Source: Pseudorhodobacter ferrugineus DSM 5888
Lineage (GTDB): Bacteria > Pseudomonadota > Alphaproteobacteria > Rhodobacterales > Rhodobacteraceae
Direction of reading: 5' to 3'
Length of the DNA: 47,807 bases
NCBI RefSeq assembly: GCF_000420745.1
Contig: NZ_ATVN01000024.1
Span: 1-47,807, forward strand
This document shows, one piece after another, positions 1 to 10,041 of this stretch. The position numbers and the translations under genes are program-made. The notes beneath the pieces were generated by a model. The model was not told the origin of the DNA and searched no databases. It saw nothing but the letters and a program-made list of their open reading frames with translations. Every line of letters starts with the position of its first letter. Positions within the stretch are counted from its first letter, which is position 1.

Positions 1-230
1 GGCGCTCTTTGCGTGATTTGCGCTGATCCGAAACAAGCCATGCTGTCAGCTGAGTGACATACGGATCCAGCTTGCTCGGACGATCCGGCGTCTGAAACGC
101 TGGCTCAACAATCCCCTCCCGCAAATACTTCTTGATCGTGTTGCGCGAGATGCCCGTGCGCCGCGCGATCTCGCGAATGGGCATCTTCTCTCGCAGCGCC
201 CATCCCCGGATAACTTTTAAAAAACTCATG
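1..230 (-). CDS. istA: IS21-family transposase IstA, N-terminal part (cut by window edge)
   Basis: Reading the minus strand from the ATG at 230 gives a protein with a helix-turn-helix in its first 40 residues (REIARRTGISRNTIKKYLRE), followed by a linker containing PDRPSKLDPY. This is the typical start of an IS21-family IstA transposase, which would continue into a DDE integrase domain outside the window. The short frame on the same strand starting at 302 is a different frame and not this gene. The element end with its repeats lies just upstream (283-345), and the gene points away from the RNase J gene it interrupts. Family assignment is from HTH style, repeat structure and position. The IstB ATPase partner would be beyond the window. 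Confidence 0.75.
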
Positions 231-282
231 TCTATCACTCCAAGTGCCCCCAGCTGATTCAAGCTGAGGCAAGGTTGCACAT

Positions 283-345
283 GGGTCAGTTCTCAGTGAC
301 AATTTTTGCTGTTGCCGGGTCAGTTCTCAGTGACAATCAACACAC
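283..345. repeat. IS21-type terminal repeats at the insertion boundary
   Basis: A 21-bp sequence (GGGTCAGTTCTCAGTGACAAT) occurs twice as an exact direct repeat at 283-303 and 317-337, 34 bp apart. Multiple internal repeats near the tips are characteristic of IS21-family ends, where they bind the transposase. Read on the minus strand, the element tip begins with TG at about 345, immediately after codon GTG of the rnj reading frame. The exact boundary is uncertain by a few bases because the target duplication cannot be seen from one side. Confidence 0.7.
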
Positions 346-951
346 GTTGGTACTGTCACACATCAACGCCTTGACGGGCCGTTCGCGCGCGATGGCTTGG
401 AACATATTCGCATCCCATGCCTCGCCCACCAGTGGTTTTTCGTCCAGCTTGAAGTCGCCGGAATGGACGATACGCCCCGCCTCGGTGTCAATCACCAAAG
501 CCGAGCTTTCGGGGATGGAATGGCTGACGGGCACGAATTGCACGTCAAATGGGCCAGCCTTGACCACATCGGGACGGGCCTCGACCACGGTGATCGCGTC
601 TTTGGGGTGGCCGTGTTCGTCAAACTTTAGCCGCCCGATGGTGGCGGTGAATTTGCGGGCATAGACGGGGCATTTGAACTTGCCCCAGAAATGCGCGACC
701 GCGCCGATATGGTCTTCGTGGGCGTGGGTGATGAAAATCGCCTCAAGCCGGTCTTTGCGGGCCTCTAGCCATGCCATATCTGGCATGATCAGGTCCACGC
801 CGGGGGTGGTGTCCATATCGGGGAAGGTCACGCCCAGATCGACGAGGATCAGGCGTTCTTTGTCTTCGGGGCCATAGCCGTAAACATATGCGTTCATCCC
901 GATCTCGCCCGCGCCGCCGAGGGGGAGATAGATTAGCCGGTTCGCTTTCAT
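337..951 (-). pseudogene. rnj: Ribonuclease J, truncated by IS21 insertion
   Basis: RNase J is a metallo-beta-lactamase/beta-CASP nuclease with 5'-3' exo- and endonuclease activity in RNA turnover. The N-terminal part is clear: LPLGGAGEIGMN near the start, the zinc-binding HAHEDHIG motif around residue 76, and PVSHSIPES and HSGDFKLD further on. The frame stays native through CDSTNV (about residue 203) and then meets the insertion-sequence tip and a stop (337-339). A normal RNase J has about 550 residues, so the beta-CASP domain, the return to the second half of the MBL fold and the C-terminal domain are all missing. The start overlaps the coaX stop by 4 bp (ATGA), the usual nuoN-birA-coaX-rnj arrangement in this group. 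The fragment should not be an active nuclease. Confidence 0.9.
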
Positions 952-1727
952 GCGGTGTCCGTTTCCTTGTTCAGTTCGTTAATGAGGACAAGGCCATGCA
1001 TGGTCAAATCGCCCTCGATGGCGTCAAAAATTTCGGTTCCCTGCTGGAACAACGGGGCAAGCCCCCCGGTGGCGATAACCTTCATCGGGCGCGGATGCTC
1101 CAGTCTGATCTGGCGGCAAATGCCTTCGACAAGGCCAATGTAGCCCCAATACACCCCTGACTGCATACAGGCCACCGTATTCTTTCCGATCACGTGTTCG
1201 GGTTTGCTGACATCGACGTGAGGTAAGGCGGCGGCGGCCATAGACAAGGCTTGCAGCGACAGGTTCACGCCGGGGGAAATGACCCCGCCGATATAGGCGC
1301 CGTCTTGGTCGACCACGTCAAAGGTGGTGGCGGTGCCGAAATCGACCACGATCAGATCGCCGCCGTGGCGCGCAAAGCCTGCGGCGGTGTTGACCAGCCG
1401 GTCAGGACCGACCGAGGTGCCCGGATCGACTCGTGGGGCGGTTGGCAGTTTGCATTCGGGTTTGCCCACGACCAGCGGGCGGCAGTTGAAATAGCGGTCG
1501 GTCAGCACGCGCAGGTTAAACACCACGCGCGGCACGGTAGAGGAAATGATGGTTTCGGTAATTTGGGCGTTCACCTTGTTCAGGGTCATCAAGGTGGTCA
1601 GCCAAACGAAATACTCATCCGCCGTGCGTTTATGATCGGTCGAACAGCGCCATGTGGCGATAAATTCCGTCCCATCCCAGATGGAAAAGACGGTGTTGGT
1701 ATTGCCGCAGTCTATGGCCAAAAGCAT
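948..1727 (-). CDS. coaX: Type III pantothenate kinase
   Basis: This cytoplasmic enzyme phosphorylates pantothenate, the first step of coenzyme A synthesis. It is 259 residues, normal for the type III family, an ASKHA-fold kinase insensitive to CoA feedback. Visible motifs are the N-terminal phosphate loop DCGNTNT (residues 6-12), GPDRLVNTAA (near 107) and DFGTATTFDVV (near 129), which carry the catalytic and nucleotide-binding residues, plus GGLAP near the C-terminus. The stop overlaps the rnj start (ATGA), and birA ends 20 bp upstream, so it is co-transcribed with the nuo operon tail. A phosphorylation step that feeds CoA fits with the acyl-CoA pathways nearby, but that link is only positional. 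Confidence 0.95.
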   Translation of the reverse strand: MLLAIDCGNTNTVFSIWDGTEFIATWRCSTDHKRTADEYFVWLTTLMTLNKVNAQITETIISSTVPRVVFNLRVLTDRYFNCRPLVVGKPECKLPTAPRVDPGTSVGPDRLVNTAAGFARHGGDLIVVDFGTATTFDVVDQDGAYIGGVISPGVNLSLQALSMAAAALPHVDVSKPEHVIGKNTVACMQSGVYWGYIGLVEGICRQIRLEHPRPMKVIATGGLAPLFQQGTEIFDAIEGDLTMHGLVLINELNKETDTA

Positions 1728-1746
1728 GAGGCGCGTTCCTTTTGGG

Positions 1747-2508
1747 TCAAAAAAAGATTTCCGCGGCGGGGATGGCGCGGCGGGCGTGCGGCGTTTGCAG
1801 GATCAACGCACCTGTGTCGTCGATGGTTTCGAAAATGCCGGTTTGGGTGTCATGGCCCGTGCGCGCCGTGATGGGTTCACCGATGCGGGCGGCATGGGAC
1901 AGCCATTCGGTGCGCAAGGGCGCGAAGCCTTGGGTCGTGAAAATGATTTCCCAATGGGCATAGGCGCGGGCGAGTGCGGTGAGGAAAGCCTCGGGTGTGA
2001 CGCGCGTGCCGGTTTCGCCAAGCAGGCTGACGGGGGGCGTGGCGGTGGGTTCGACTTGGTCAGCTGTAGGGGCGGCGATCAGGTTCACGCCTGTGCCAAT
2101 GGCAAGGGTTTGTATCCGTTGCCCTGTCCCGCTGCTTTCCAGCAAAATTCCTGCCAGCTTGCCCCCGTTCAGCAACACGTCATTGGGCCATTTCAGCGCA
2201 AATCCTGTGGTAAGGTTCGTAAGCGATACGCAAGCATCGCGCAATGCCAAGGCGGCGGCAAAGGAACGCAACGCAACTTGGTCGGCGGATTCGGTCGGTT
2301 GCAGCGCAAGGGTGGCGTAGAGATTTCCACGCGGGCTGCTCCACGGGCGGCCACGGCGCCCCCTGCCGCCGGTTTGTTCCGCCGCCATGATCCAAGTGGG
2401 GCTGTCTGGGGCCAAACGCGCGGCATAGGCATTGGTGCTGTCGACCGTATCCAGCAAAATTCGGGCCACGCCTTGTGGCCAGCCCGAGGGAGCTGCGTTA
2501 GTTGACAA
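1747..2508 (-). CDS. birA: Biotin--[acetyl-CoA-carboxylase] ligase
   Basis: BirA activates biotin to biotinoyl-AMP and attaches it to the lysine of biotin carboxyl carrier domains. Motifs are DTVDSTN near the N-terminus, [18 protein letters not shown] (biotin/AMP-binding loop) and [17 protein letters not shown] (catalytic lysine region), followed by a small C-terminal SH3-like domain. There is no N-terminal HTH, so it is a class I ligase without repressor function. The start chosen is the TTG at 2508, overlapping the nuoN stop by 11 bp; an upstream in-frame ATG at 2547 would overlap nuoN by 50 bp and add an unlikely basic extension. Likely clients in this window include MccA (23639-25573), whose EAMKMEH motif is biotinylated. 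Confidence 0.92.
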   Translation of the reverse strand: MSTNAAPSGWPQGVARILLDTVDSTNAYAARLAPDSPTWIMAAEQTGGRGRRGRPWSSPRGNLYATLALQPTESADQVALRSFAAALALRDACVSLTNLTTGFALKWPNDVLLNGGKLAGILLESSGTGQRIQTLAIGTGVNLIAAPTADQVEPTATPPVSLLGETGTRVTPEAFLTALARAYAHWEIIFTTQGFAPLRTEWLSHAARIGEPITARTGHDTQTGIFETIDDTGALILQTPHARRAIPAAEIFF

Positions 2509-3937
2509 GCGTTTGCGCCGCCAATTGGGCCACGCCTTCGATGCCAAAAAGGTTGATCACACCAAACACCATGATCAAAGCTGACCCCATCAACGCCGCC
2601 CATTGTACGGTGCCCATACGGGCGTCGACGCCGTCGCCCTCGGCCCCGAAATAGATGTAGAATACGATGCGCAGGTAGTAAAACGCGCCAATGACTGAGG
2701 CAATGGCACCCGCGATGGCAAGCCATGTCATATCGGCATTCACCGCCGCTTGCAGCACATAGAACTTGCCGAAAAACCCTAGCATCGGTGGCACGCCTGC
2801 AAGGCTGAACAACAGCACGAGCATGGCAAGCGCCTGCAAGGGGGCCTTTTTAGATAGCATGTTCAAGCTGTCGATAGAGGTTACGGCATGGCCATCCTTT
2901 TCCATCGACAAGATGAAAGCAAAGGTGCCGATGTTCATGGTCACATAGATTGCCATATAGATCAGCATCGCCTGCACGCCAAAGGCCGTGCCCGAGGCTA
3001 GGCCGATCAAGGCAAAGCCCATATGCGAGATTGAGGAATAAGCCATCAGGCGCTTAATATCGCGCTGGCCGATGGCGGCAATTGCGCCGACGAACATGGA
3101 CAGCACCGCAAGCAGCGCAATAACCTGCCCCCATTGCCCCGGGATCGCGCCGAATGCGTCATACATCAGGCGAGCCAGCAGGGCCATTGCCGCAACCTTG
3201 GGGGCCGTGGCGAAAAACGCCGTGACGGGGGTGGGCGAGCCTTCGTAAACATCGGGTGTCCACATGTGGAACGGCACGGCCGAAACTTTGAACGCAAGGC
3301 CGGTGATCAGGAACACAAGGCCAAAGAGCAGGCCAAGCGGAATGTCACCGCTGGAAAGCGTCGACAGAATGCCCGCAAAATCGGTGGTGCCTGCATAGCC
3401 ATATGTCAGCGAAGCGCCGTAGAGCAGGATGCCCGAAGACAAGGAGCCTAGGACGAAATACTTCAGCCCTGCCTCGGACGATTTCACGCTGTCACGGCGA
3501 AAGCTGGCCACGACGTAAAGCGCCAAGGATTGCAGTTCCAACCCCATATACAACGCGATCAGATCGCCAGCCGAGACCATGAACATCATGCCCAAAACCG
3601 CAAGCGCGACTAGGATGGGGTATTCAAACCGCAACATCCCGCGTTTGACCATGAAATCATGGCTGATAATCAGCACGGCGGCGGCGGACAAAAGGATCGT
3701 CACCTTGGCATAGCGCGCAAAGGGGTCATCGTTGAACATGCCGTCAAAGGCGGTCCGTTCGCCCGAGGTGCCAACCCCGATCCAGAACGCGAGCAGGATG
3801 AACATGCCTGCCATGGCCCAGTTTACGGTGCCAGCCAGCGCATCCTTGCCCGTGTAGACCACGGCCAAAAGCGTGCCCATGGCGAAGAGGGCCAAGGTGA
3901 TTTCCGGAAGGACGGTTGAAAAATCGTTCGGGTTCAT
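2498..3937 (-). CDS. nuoN: NADH-quinone oxidoreductase subunit N (complex I membrane antiporter-like subunit)
   Basis: NuoN is one of three Mrp-antiporter-like proton-translocating subunits of complex I in the inner membrane. About 14 hydrophobic segments are evident over 479 residues, with the Proton_antipo_M core ([16 protein letters not shown] around 130-145, then [20 protein letters not shown] near 230), which contain the key Glu and Lys residues of the channel. The start at 3937 (MNPNDF) has a good GGGACGA ribosome site; the longer frame from 3973 overlaps nuoM and lacks one. The gene lies 10 bp after nuoM and overlaps the birA start. Confidence 0.96.
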   Translation of the reverse strand: MNPNDFSTVLPEITLALFAMGTLLAVVYTGKDALAGTVNWAMAGMFILLAFWIGVGTSGERTAFDGMFNDDPFARYAKVTILLSAAAVLIISHDFMVKRGMLRFEYPILVALAVLGMMFMVSAGDLIALYMGLELQSLALYVVASFRRDSVKSSEAGLKYFVLGSLSSGILLYGASLTYGYAGTTDFAGILSTLSSGDIPLGLLFGLVFLITGLAFKVSAVPFHMWTPDVYEGSPTPVTAFFATAPKVAAMALLARLMYDAFGAIPGQWGQVIALLAVLSMFVGAIAAIGQRDIKRLMAYSSISHMGFALIGLASGTAFGVQAMLIYMAIYVTMNIGTFAFILSMEKDGHAVTSIDSLNMLSKKAPLQALAMLVLLFSLAGVPPMLGFFGKFYVLQAAVNADMTWLAIAGAIASVIGAFYYLRIVFYIYFGAEGDGVDARMGTVQWAALMGSALIMVFGVINLFGIEGVAQLAAQTLVN

Positions 3938-3947
3938 CTGTCGTCCC

Positions 3948-5486
3948 TCAATGCTTGGCCATTTGCGCATCACCCGCGGCGGGGATGGCGGCCTGGTAAT
4001 CAGTCACGAGCGCGGTCACCGAGGGGCCGATGATATCGGTCACAAGGCTGGGGTACACGCCCAAAAGCAGTGTCATCACCACCAGCGGCGCAAAAATCGC
4101 GCGTTCGCGGGTGGTCATATCGGTGATGGATTTCAGGCTTTCCTTGATCAGGTCGCCAAACACTACGCGGCGGTACAGCCACAGGCCGTAAGACGCAGAC
4201 AAGATCACGCCCGATGTGGCCACAGCGGCAACCCAAGTGTTGACTTGGAACACACCGACCAAGGTCAGGAATTCGCCGACAAAACCGGATGTGCCGGGAA
4301 GGCCGACGTTTGCCATAGTAAAGAACATGAAGATAAGCGCGTAATGCGGCATCCGGTTTACAAGGCCGCCGTAGGCGTCGATGTCTCGGGTGTGCATGCG
4401 GTCATAAATCACGCCCACGCAGAGGAACAACGCGCCCGAGATGAAGCCGTGGCTGATCATCTGGAAAATCGCGCCATCAATGCCCTGCTGGTTCGCCGCA
4501 AAAATCCCCATCGTCACGTAACCCATGTGGGCGACCGAGGAATAGGCGATCAGCTTTTTCATATCCTGTTGGGCCAAGGCCACGAGGGATGTGTAAACAA
4601 TCGCAATCGCCGACATCCACAAAACCAATGGCGCAAGCAGGTCTGCACCAATGGGGAACATCGGCAGGCTGAACCGCAAGAAACCGTAGCCGCCCATTTT
4701 CAGCAATATCGCCGCCAGCACAACCGAACCCGCCGTCGGGGCCTGAACGTGCGCATCGGGCAACCATGTGTGCACCGGCCACATCGGCATTTTCACCGCA
4801 AAGCTGGCGAAAAAGGCAAGGAACAGCAGGGTTTGCAAACCGCCAACGATTTGGAAGCCTACGATGTTCATCGTGTCGGACCCGAAATTATGCGCCAAAA
4901 GCGTGGGGATGTCGGTACTGCCAGCATCGACAAACATCGCGATCATCGCAACCAGCATCAGCACCGAGCCAAGGAAGGTATAGAGGAAAAATTTGAACGC
5001 CGCATAGATCCGCGCTTTGCCGCCCCAGATGCCGATGATCAGGAACATCGGGATCAAGCCTGCCTCAAAGAACAGATAAAACAGCACGAGATCAAGCGCG
5101 CAGAACACGCCGAGCATCAGCGTTTCCAGCATCAGGAATGCGATCATGTATTCTTTGACGCGGGTTTCCACGGACCAGCACGACGCGATGGTGATCGGCA
5201 TCAGGAACGTGGTCAGCATCACGAACAGCACCGAAATGCCATCGACGCCCATTTTGTATTTCAGGCCAAGGATCCAGTCGTATTCTTCAACAAACTGAAA
5301 ACCGGTGTTGGCGGGGTCAAACCCTATCAAAACGAAAGCCGACACAAGGAAGGTTGTCGAGGTCGCGATAAGCGCCACCCATTTGGCATTGTTGCGCGCG
5401 GCCGCATCGTCGCCCCGCAAGAACAGCGCCAGAATACCAGCGGCAACCGCTGGAATGAAGGTGATGATGGAAAGAAGGTTATCCAT
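3948..5486 (-). CDS. nuoM: NADH-quinone oxidoreductase subunit M
   Basis: NuoM is the middle antiporter-like, proton-pumping membrane subunit of complex I. The 512-residue protein is strongly hydrophobic with about 14 predicted membrane helices; [17 protein letters not shown] (near 145) contains the conserved helix-5 glutamate, and [19 protein letters not shown] (near 230) the conserved lysine helix and loop. Length is usual for the family. Its start overlaps the nuoL stop by one base, indicating translational coupling. A 538-residue open frame on the opposite strand is a mirror of this high-GC gene and has no protein-like features. Confidence 0.97.
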   Translation of the reverse strand: MDNLLSIITFIPAVAAGILALFLRGDDAAARNNAKWVALIATSTTFLVSAFVLIGFDPANTGFQFVEEYDWILGLKYKMGVDGISVLFVMLTTFLMPITIASCWSVETRVKEYMIAFLMLETLMLGVFCALDLVLFYLFFEAGLIPMFLIIGIWGGKARIYAAFKFFLYTFLGSVLMLVAMIAMFVDAGSTDIPTLLAHNFGSDTMNIVGFQIVGGLQTLLFLAFFASFAVKMPMWPVHTWLPDAHVQAPTAGSVVLAAILLKMGGYGFLRFSLPMFPIGADLLAPLVLWMSAIAIVYTSLVALAQQDMKKLIAYSSVAHMGYVTMGIFAANQQGIDGAIFQMISHGFISGALFLCVGVIYDRMHTRDIDAYGGLVNRMPHYALIFMFFTMANVGLPGTSGFVGEFLTLVGVFQVNTWVAAVATSGVILSASYGLWLYRRVVFGDLIKESLKSITDMTTRERAIFAPLVVMTLLLGVYPSLVTDIIGPSVTALVTDYQAAIPAAGDAQMAKH

Positions 5487-7600
5487 TAGTGCGCGCCCCC
5501 CGAGAGCGTCATCCAGGTGACAAGGGCAACGATGCCCAGCACCATGGCGAATGCGTAGTGAAAGATGTAACCGGATTGCGCGCGCCCAGCGAGGCGGGTG
5601 AGCATTGGGATGATGCCCATGGCGATGCCGTTGATCGCCCCGTCAATGACGTCACCATCGCCCCGCTTCCACAAAAAGGCACCAAGCCATTTTGCGGGGC
5701 GGACAAAGATCAGGTCATAGAGTTCGTCAAAGTACCATTTGTTCAACAAGAACAGGTACAGCGGGCGCTGCTGGGCGGCCAGCTTGGCAGGGATTTCTGG
5801 GCTGGCGATGTAGAATTTCCAGGCCAAGACAAAGCCAAGGACCATCGCGACAAAAGGCGACACCTTGACCCATTTCGGCACGTCATGCGCCTCGTGGATG
5901 GTGTTATTGTCTGGACCAAAGAAGATCGCCCCTTTGGGGGCAGTGCCAGGCGTCATCGCAGCATGGGTATCGGTTGTGGCCTCGGCGGCATGCGTTGTGG
6001 TTGCCGCTTCCGTTGTTGCAGCTTCCGCCGTTGCCTCGGTCGGTGCATGGCCTTCGCTTTCGGCCTGATGATGGGCGGCTTCCATGCCGAACCAACTGTG
6101 AACCTTGTCCAGATCGCCAAAGAAGGAATTGTACCAAACCATCCCCGAGAACACAGCCCCCAGTGCCAGAACACCCAGCGGCACAAGCATCACCTTAGGG
6201 GACTCGTGCGCGTGGTCATGCGTATGATGGTCGCCGCGTGGCTTGCCATAGAAGGTCATGAACATCAAACGCCAGCTGTAGAAACTGGTCATCAAGGCGG
6301 CAATCACCAACATCCAGAAGGCAAAGTTGGACCCGACAAAGGCGCTTTCGATCACCGCATCTTTGGACAGAAAGCCTGCAAAACCGATATGGGTTAGCGG
6401 GATACCAACGCCGGTAATCGCCAATGTACCGATCATCATGGCGGCAAAGGTCATCGGGATCTTTTTGCGCAGACCGCCATAGTTCCGCATATCCTGTTCA
6501 TGGTGCATGGCATGGATAACCGAGCCTGCACCAAGAAACAGCATCGCCTTGAAAAACGCGTGTGTGAACAGGTGGAACATCGCGACCGGATAGGCACCAA
6601 CCCCTGCGGCCACAAACATGTACCCCAACTGCGACATGGTCGAATAGGCGATCACGCGCTTAATGTCGTTTTGCACCAAACCAATGGTCGCCGCGACAAA
6701 GGCGGTCAGCGCGCCAAGCGTGGTGACAAATGTCAACGCATGCGGGGCGTATTCAAAGATTGGCGACATGCGGCAAACCAAGAACACACCGGCGGTTACC
6801 ATCGTCGCCGCGTGGATCAGCGCCGAAACAGGGGTCGGACCTTCCATCGCGTCGGGCAACCATGTGTGCAAGAACAGCTGCGCCGATTTACCCATCGCGC
6901 CGATGAACAGCAGCACAGCAATCAGTTCCGCCGCGTTCCAGTCGGCCCAAAGGAAATGCAGGTTGGTTTCGGCCAGCATGGGACCTGCGGCAAACACATC
7001 ATCCAGACGGATGCTGTCGGTCAGGAAAAACAGCGCGAAAATGCCAAGGGCAAAGCCGAAATCGCCGACACGGTTGACCACGAAGGCCTTGATCGCGGCG
7101 GCATTGGCCGTGGGTTTGCGGTAGTAAAACCCGATGAGCAGATACGAGGCAACGCCCACCCCTTCCCAGCCAAAGAACATCTGCACAAGGTTATCGGCCG
7201 TGACCAGCATCAACATCGCAAAGGTAAAGAACGAGAGATAGGCGAAAAAACGGGCCTTGTAGTGTTCATGGTGCGACCAATTATCGTCATGCGCCATGTA
7301 GCCAAAGCTGTAGAGATGCACCAAGGCCGATACGGTGGTGATGACCACCAGCATGATCGCGGTCAGGCGGTCAAGGCGGATACCCCAATCGGTTGACAGG
7401 CTGCCAGATTCGATCCAGCGCAGCACGGTAATATGCGTGGTGTCATCAATCGCGCCAAGGAAGATGACCCAAGACAGCAAGGCCGCAAGGAACACGAGGC
7501 CCGTGGTGATGACCTGGCCTGCGAATTCGCCAATCACACGCCAGCCAAAGCCGCAGATCAGGGCGCCAATCAGAGGCGCAAAAAGGATGATCGTTGCCAT
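5486..7600 (-). CDS. nuoL: NADH-quinone oxidoreductase subunit L
   Basis: NuoL is the distal antiporter-like subunit of complex I and carries the long lateral helix. At 704 residues it is somewhat longer than the E. coli protein (about 613). Core motifs are [19 protein letters not shown] (near 145, conserved Glu) and [20 protein letters not shown] (near 240, conserved Lys). The extra length is mostly a low-complexity, Ala/Thr/His/Glu-rich insertion around residues 515-560 ([20 protein letters not shown]) between C-terminal membrane helices, presumably a loop. It begins 3 bp after nuoK. The insertion is A/T/H-rich repeat-like and may be variable between strains. Confidence 0.97.
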   Translation of the reverse strand: MATIILFAPLIGALICGFGWRVIGEFAGQVITTGLVFLAALLSWVIFLGAIDDTTHITVLRWIESGSLSTDWGIRLDRLTAIMLVVITTVSALVHLYSFGYMAHDDNWSHHEHYKARFFAYLSFFTFAMLMLVTADNLVQMFFGWEGVGVASYLLIGFYYRKPTANAAAIKAFVVNRVGDFGFALGIFALFFLTDSIRLDDVFAAGPMLAETNLHFLWADWNAAELIAVLLFIGAMGKSAQLFLHTWLPDAMEGPTPVSALIHAATMVTAGVFLVCRMSPIFEYAPHALTFVTTLGALTAFVAATIGLVQNDIKRVIAYSTMSQLGYMFVAAGVGAYPVAMFHLFTHAFFKAMLFLGAGSVIHAMHHEQDMRNYGGLRKKIPMTFAAMMIGTLAITGVGIPLTHIGFAGFLSKDAVIESAFVGSNFAFWMLVIAALMTSFYSWRLMFMTFYGKPRGDHHTHDHAHESPKVMLVPLGVLALGAVFSGMVWYNSFFGDLDKVHSWFGMEAAHHQAESEGHAPTEATAEAATTEAATTTHAAEATTDTHAAMTPGTAPKGAIFFGPDNNTIHEAHDVPKWVKVSPFVAMVLGFVLAWKFYIASPEIPAKLAAQQRPLYLFLLNKWYFDELYDLIFVRPAKWLGAFLWKRGDGDVIDGAINGIAMGIIPMLTRLAGRAQSGYIFHYAFAMVLGIVALVTWMTLSGGAH

Positions 7601-7603
7601 TGC

Positions 7604-7909
7604 TTAGCCTTTCATCACGTTGACGTCTTCGACGTCGATGGTGCCACGGGTCCGGAAGAAGGTCACAAGGATCGCAAGGCCAATCGCGGCCTCGGCGGCG
7701 GCGACCGTCAGGATGAACATGGTAAAGATCTGGCCAACCAGATCGCCATGAAAGGACGAAAAGGCGACAAGGTTGATGTTGACCGACAGCAGCATCAGCT
7801 CAATCGACATCAAGATGACGATCACGTTCTTTCGGTTCAGGAATATCCCGAAGATGCCAACCACAAACAGCGCCGCGGCGACCGCCAAGTAATGCTCTAA
7901 TCCAACCAT
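7604..7909 (-). CDS. nuoK: NADH-quinone oxidoreductase subunit K
   Basis: NuoK is a small complex I membrane subunit with three helices, homologous to MrpC, that contributes to the proton channel next to NuoJ and NuoN. The 101-residue form starting [14 protein letters not shown] has a clear ribosome site (GAGGGACG) and matches the family length; seven extra residues up to 7930 would remove this site. The conserved helix [16 protein letters not shown] contains the functional glutamate. It precedes nuoL by 3 bp and is separated from nuoJ by an extra secreted-protein gene. Confidence 0.96.
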   Translation of the reverse strand: MVGLEHYLAVAAALFVVGIFGIFLNRKNVIVILMSIELMLLSVNINLVAFSSFHGDLVGQIFTMFILTVAAAEAAIGLAILVTFFRTRGTIDVEDVNVMKG

Positions 7910-8005
7910 CTTTTCGTCCCTCCGGGTCATTGCCCGATATCGTCATTTTGTCGTCCAATATGGCATCACTGCGTCACTGCAATGATGCCAAAGCATTGCC
8001 CATGG

Positions 8006-8494
8006 TCACATGGTTTCAGGGTAATACAGCCCACAAGCGCAATCTCCGCGCCGTGCCTTTTCGGTATAGGCTTTTGCCAATTGGCCCTTCACGACCACAT
8101 ATCCATATTTCTTGCCGTTGATGACCAACAGATCCAAGTTCGCCAGCTTTTTCTGTTTACGCAGCGCATCAGTGAAGGCAAACAAATCGCCATGCGCAGG
8201 CAGCCCCTTAGAGGAGTTTTTCAGCAAATATTCGGCCTGCAGCTGCACCATTTTGCGGGTGGCACAGTTGACCAGCGTGTAGCGTTCCTTGGTGCCAGTG
8301 GCATCGGTCTGTTCAACCGAAAGGCCGACATAACCATTGCCCTCATTCACAGCAGGCTTTTCGAAATGCTTGCCAAACTGGTTGGTCGCCTCGCTGCCGC
8401 AATTTTTCAACTGGCGGACAACTTGTTTGGTTTCTGCAAAGGCCGCGCCAGACAACACCATCGAAATCACAGCACTAAACATTACAGACTTCAT
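8006..8494 (-). CDS. Secreted/periplasmic protein of unknown function between nuoJ and nuoK
   Basis: I do not recognise this family. The protein (162 residues from the ATG at 8494) begins with a classical signal peptide, MKSVMFSAVISMVLSGAAFA, and the AAGGGAG ribosome site supports this start over two upstream candidates. The mature part has four cysteines, two in the early half (KNCGSEA, VNCATRK) and two close together at the end (GDCACGLYY), so disulfides in the periplasm are likely. It lies 23 bp after nuoJ and about 96 bp before nuoK, in the same direction, so it is co-transcribed with complex I genes. A role in complex I assembly is only a guess from position. Confidence 0.75.
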   Translation of the reverse strand: MKSVMFSAVISMVLSGAAFAETKQVVRQLKNCGSEATNQFGKHFEKPAVNEGNGYVGLSVEQTDATGTKERYTLVNCATRKMVQLQAEYLLKNSSKGLPAHGDLFAFTDALRKQKKLANLDLLVINGKKYGYVVVKGQLAKAYTEKARRGDCACGLYYPETM

Positions 8495-8517
8495 CTTGAT
8501 CGCTCCCTTAACCATGT

Positions 8518-9132
8518 TTACAGCCCCTGCCCCGGTTTCACGTCTTTCAATTCCATCGCCTGCGCCGGATCGCGCCACATCTGGTGCAGCACGTTCTGGC
8601 GTTTTACATCCTTGCGGTGGCGCAGGGTCAGCACGATCGCCCCGATCATGGCGACCAGCAAAATCATGCCGGCAAGCTGGAACAGCATAAGGTATTTGTC
8701 GTAAAGCAGCAGGCCAATCGCGCGGGTGTTTTCCACTTGCGCCATATCAGGCGTCACAGCCTTACGCAGGCCCATCGCCCCATCGGCCTGCACCCAAGCG
8801 CCAAGACCGATGCCAAGCTGCATGAGCAAAATCACCCCGATCAGCAAGGCAATCGGCATGTATTTCGCCATTTCGCCCTTCAGCTCGGCAAAATCGACGT
8901 CCAGCATCATCACGACAAACAAGAACAACACCGCAACCGCGCCGACATAGACGATGATCAGCAGCATGGCGACAAATTCCGCGCCCAGCAGAACAAACAG
9001 CCCCGCCGCAGACAAAAACGCAAGGATCAGCCACAGCACCGAATGCACGGGGTTGCGCGAGACTGTCACCAGAACGCCCGCAGTCACGGCCGTGCAGGCA
9101 AAAACGTAAAAGGCCAGATCAACGACGGTCAT
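8518..9132 (-). CDS. nuoJ: NADH-quinone oxidoreductase subunit J
   Basis: NuoJ is a five-helix membrane subunit of complex I close to the quinone/proton coupling region. The 204-residue protein contains the diagnostic transmembrane segment [21 protein letters not shown] (residues 57-77), whose pi-bulge helix changes shape in the catalytic cycle. Its C-terminal tail is soluble and ends with KDVKPGQGL. The start codon overlaps the stop of the preceding carboxymuconolactone decarboxylase-like gene (ATGA), showing tight coupling even to the accessory gene. Confidence 0.96.
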   Translation of the reverse strand: MTVVDLAFYVFACTAVTAGVLVTVSRNPVHSVLWLILAFLSAAGLFVLLGAEFVAMLLIIVYVGAVAVLFLFVVMMLDVDFAELKGEMAKYMPIALLIGVILLMQLGIGLGAWVQADGAMGLRKAVTPDMAQVENTRAIGLLLYDKYLMLFQLAGMILLVAMIGAIVLTLRHRKDVKRQNVLHQMWRDPAQAMELKDVKPGQGL

Positions 9133-9539
9133 TCCTTGGTCTCCTCAACTTCGGCAAAGACGGACTGGGCAATTTCCAGCGCCTTTTGCATGGCGGGCAA
9201 GCCGCCGAACATGCTCATCTGCCAGATCACCTCGGCGATGTGGCGTTTTGTGGCGCCTGCGGTCAGCGCTTGGCGAATGGTCAGCCGCAGCTGCGGTTCG
9301 GCCAGCGCCCCTTGAACGGTCAAGGCGGCGATGGTGACCAGTAAACGGGTCCTCGCATCCAGCCCGTCAGGGTTAAAGGTTTTGCCAAACCACATTTCCA
9401 GCATTTCAGGGGGCATGGTTGGGAACAGCTTTTCAAAGCCTTTCACATCCACACCCTCCATCGCAGGGGCAAAGGCGCGTGCCATTTCCTGCCCCTGCGC
9501 CATCATGGCCGCAAACATTTTGGTCAGATCATCGGTCAT
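9129..9539 (-). CDS. Carboxymuconolactone decarboxylase-family protein within the nuo operon
   Basis: The 136-residue protein has the all-helical CMD fold signature: [12 protein letters not shown], then [18 protein letters not shown] and [20 protein letters not shown], as in gamma-carboxymuconolactone decarboxylases and AhpD relatives. It has no cysteine, so it lacks the CxxC peroxidase/thiol site of AhpD-type members. The first ATG that overlaps the nuoI stop (ATGA at 9536-9539) was chosen; an upstream start would overlap nuoI further. It overlaps nuoJ at its other end in the same way. The substrate is unknown, and a classical aromatic-degradation role is not supported by the neighbours. Confidence 0.85.
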   Translation of the reverse strand: MTDDLTKMFAAMMAQGQEMARAFAPAMEGVDVKGFEKLFPTMPPEMLEMWFGKTFNPDGLDARTRLLVTIAALTVQGALAEPQLRLTIRQALTAGATKRHIAEVIWQMSMFGGLPAMQKALEIAQSVFAEVEETKE

Positions 9540-10039
9540 CTGTAGGGCGCATCCAATTCGAGGTTGCGGGCAATTTCTGCCTCCCAACGGTCGCCATTCG
9601 CCAGCAGCTTTTCCTTGTCATAGAACAGCTCTTCGCGGGTTTCGGTGGAAAACTCGAAATTCGGGCCTTCGACGATGGCATCGACGGGGCACGCCTCTTG
9701 GCAGAAGCCGCAATAAATGCACTTGGTCATGTCGATGTCATAGCGCGTGGTGCGGCGGCTGCCATCCTCGCGCGGTTCGGCATCAATGGTGATCGCTTGG
9801 GCGGGGCAAACCGCCTCGCACAATTTGCAGGCAATACAGCGTTCTTCGCCATTGGCATAGCGGCGCAGCACGTGTTCACCACGAAAACGCGGGGACAGTG
9901 GCCCCTTTTCATGCGGGTAGTTCAGCGTGGCCTTGGGGGCAAAGAAGTATTTGAAGCCAAGGCCAAAGCCTTTGATGAAATCCACCAGCAAGAAATACTT
10001 TGCGGCGCGGTTCCAGTCTATGGCGCGGTTTTCACCCAT
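9536..10039 (-). CDS. nuoI: NADH-quinone oxidoreductase subunit I (2x[4Fe-4S] ferredoxin-like)
   Basis: NuoI carries clusters N6a and N6b and passes electrons in the peripheral arm of complex I towards N2 in NuoB. Two CxxCxxCxxxC motifs are present: C68, C71, C74, C78 ([11 protein letters not shown]) and C107, C110, C113, C117 ([11 protein letters not shown]). The amphipathic N-terminal part [22 protein letters not shown] anchors it at the membrane. The start at 10039 (MGENRAIDW) lies 2 bp after nuoH; the longer open frame overlaps nuoH and is rejected. Length 167 residues is usual for alphaproteobacteria. Confidence 0.97.
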   Translation of the reverse strand: MGENRAIDWNRAAKYFLLVDFIKGFGLGFKYFFAPKATLNYPHEKGPLSPRFRGEHVLRRYANGEERCIACKLCEAVCPAQAITIDAEPREDGSRRTTRYDIDMTKCIYCGFCQEACPVDAIVEGPNFEFSTETREELFYDKEKLLANGDRWEAEIARNLELDAPYR

Positions 10040-10041
10040 GA

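Noticed and set aside
3873-5489. 538-codon plus-strand open frame opposite nuoM
   Set aside because: It mirrors the nuoM frame in high-GC DNA, is rich in His, Arg, Gln and Lys without any domain, and has no ribosome site.
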